In this document: piece by piece, positions 49,511-49,564 of the stretch
Position numbering within the stretch: position 1 is the stretch's first letter
How the letters are laid out: every line of letters starts with the position of its first letter
DNA from: an uncultured Phascolarctobacterium sp.
Lineage (GTDB): Bacteria; Bacillota; Negativicutes; Acidaminococcales; Acidaminococcaceae
Length of the DNA: 49,564 nt
Assembly (NCBI GenBank): GCA_905200645.1
Contig: CAJKLD010000019.1
Location: 1-49,564 of the forward strand
Direction of reading: 5' to 3'
Program-made: the position numbers and the translations under genes
The notes under the pieces: model-generated
The model's input: the letters and a program-made list of their open reading frames with translations, nothing else
What the model was told of the DNA's origin: nothing
The model's database searches: none

Positions 49511-49564
49511 TGAGCCCTTCCCGATTTGGTGGACACGAAAAAGCGAGAAAAAGTTGAATGAATT
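49511..49564 (+). mobile_element. Probable IS3-type insertion sequence end, continues beyond the window
   Basis: From 49511 the plus strand reads TGAGCCCTTCCCG, then TTTGGTGGACACGAAAAAG. Ends of many IS3-family elements begin TGA and hold a GGACA-like core at this distance. It abuts a WYL gene exactly where the conserved coding sequence breaks. No transposase is in the window, so the family is tentative. Confidence 0.5.

Noticed and set aside
1..49564. CRISPR array, prophage or integrase-bearing island
   Set aside because: No regularly spaced repeats, phage structural genes, integrase or tRNA-end duplication was found on reading both strands; the only mobile trace is the 54-base IS-like end.

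Overview
The window looks like a chromosomal segment of a Gram-negative-type Firmicute (Negativicutes, most like Acidaminococcaceae such as Phascolarctobacterium or Acidaminococcus). The assignment is inference. It rests on Bacillus/Clostridium-style gene order (cggR-gapA-pgk-tpiA-gpmI-eno; secG-esterase-rnr-smpB-ssrA), Firmicute-type MurB, YlbF and YqeG, and several apparently sodium-linked membrane proteins (a K+-dependent-type pyrophosphatase, two NhaC-family antiporters, a BASS symporter). Nearly all genes lie on the minus strand; the exceptions are a two-helix micro-ORF, a DUF4127 gene and the selenium cluster.

Layout. 0.1-7.3 kb: a tightly packed minus-strand series, read as response regulator, histidine kinase, YqeG phosphatase, nitrilase-type amidase, VanX-like dipeptidase, YlbF, MurB, an unknown protein and a ferredoxin-nitroreductase. 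7.5-7.8 kb: tRNA-Gln(CTG) and tRNA-Glu(CTC) with promoter and terminator. 7.8-10.4 kb: an M20 N-carbamoyl-type amidohydrolase and a uracil/xanthine permease. 10.6-18.4 kb: a micro-ORF, a TM1266-type hydrogenase-associated regulator, tmRNA, smpB, rnr, a thioesterase, an esterase, hppA and secG. 18.6-25.6 kb: the CggR-type glycolysis operon, which carries one continuous pgk-tpiA fusion gene and GGGAC direct repeats upstream of cggR. 25.8-27.7 kb: queC-queT-queF behind a preQ1-I-like riboswitch and an intrinsic terminator. The que operon is bracketed by two inverted copies of an about 60-bp intergenic repeat. 28.2-30 kb: coiled-coil protein, coaD, rsmD. 30-31.8 kb: DUF4127 protein.

31.8-38.5 kb: an NhaC-family antiporter, then a selenium locus (divergent cysteine-desulfurase-like gene; yedE, TusA-like gene, DUF3343 gene, selD) and a BASS transporter with a structured leader. 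38.6-43.2 kb: a protein with a duplicated 43-residue module, YbjQ, a YfcC-type transporter with an M20 peptidase, a possible gene remnant and a membrane-anchored rhodanese. 43.5-49.5 kb: a putative isoaspartyl-peptide unit (NhaC-family transporter and two tandem IadA paralogues) with an upstream LysR regulator, then a WYL regulator whose 5' end is replaced at the window edge by what looks like the end of an IS3-type element.

No complete transposon, CRISPR array or prophage was seen. The least conventional items are the IadA pair with a Lys-to-Glu change at the metal-bridging position, the pgk-tpiA fusion, the compact selenium locus, the structured leader of the BASS gene, and the unexplained 486-bp stretch between the que promoter and the coaD cluster.
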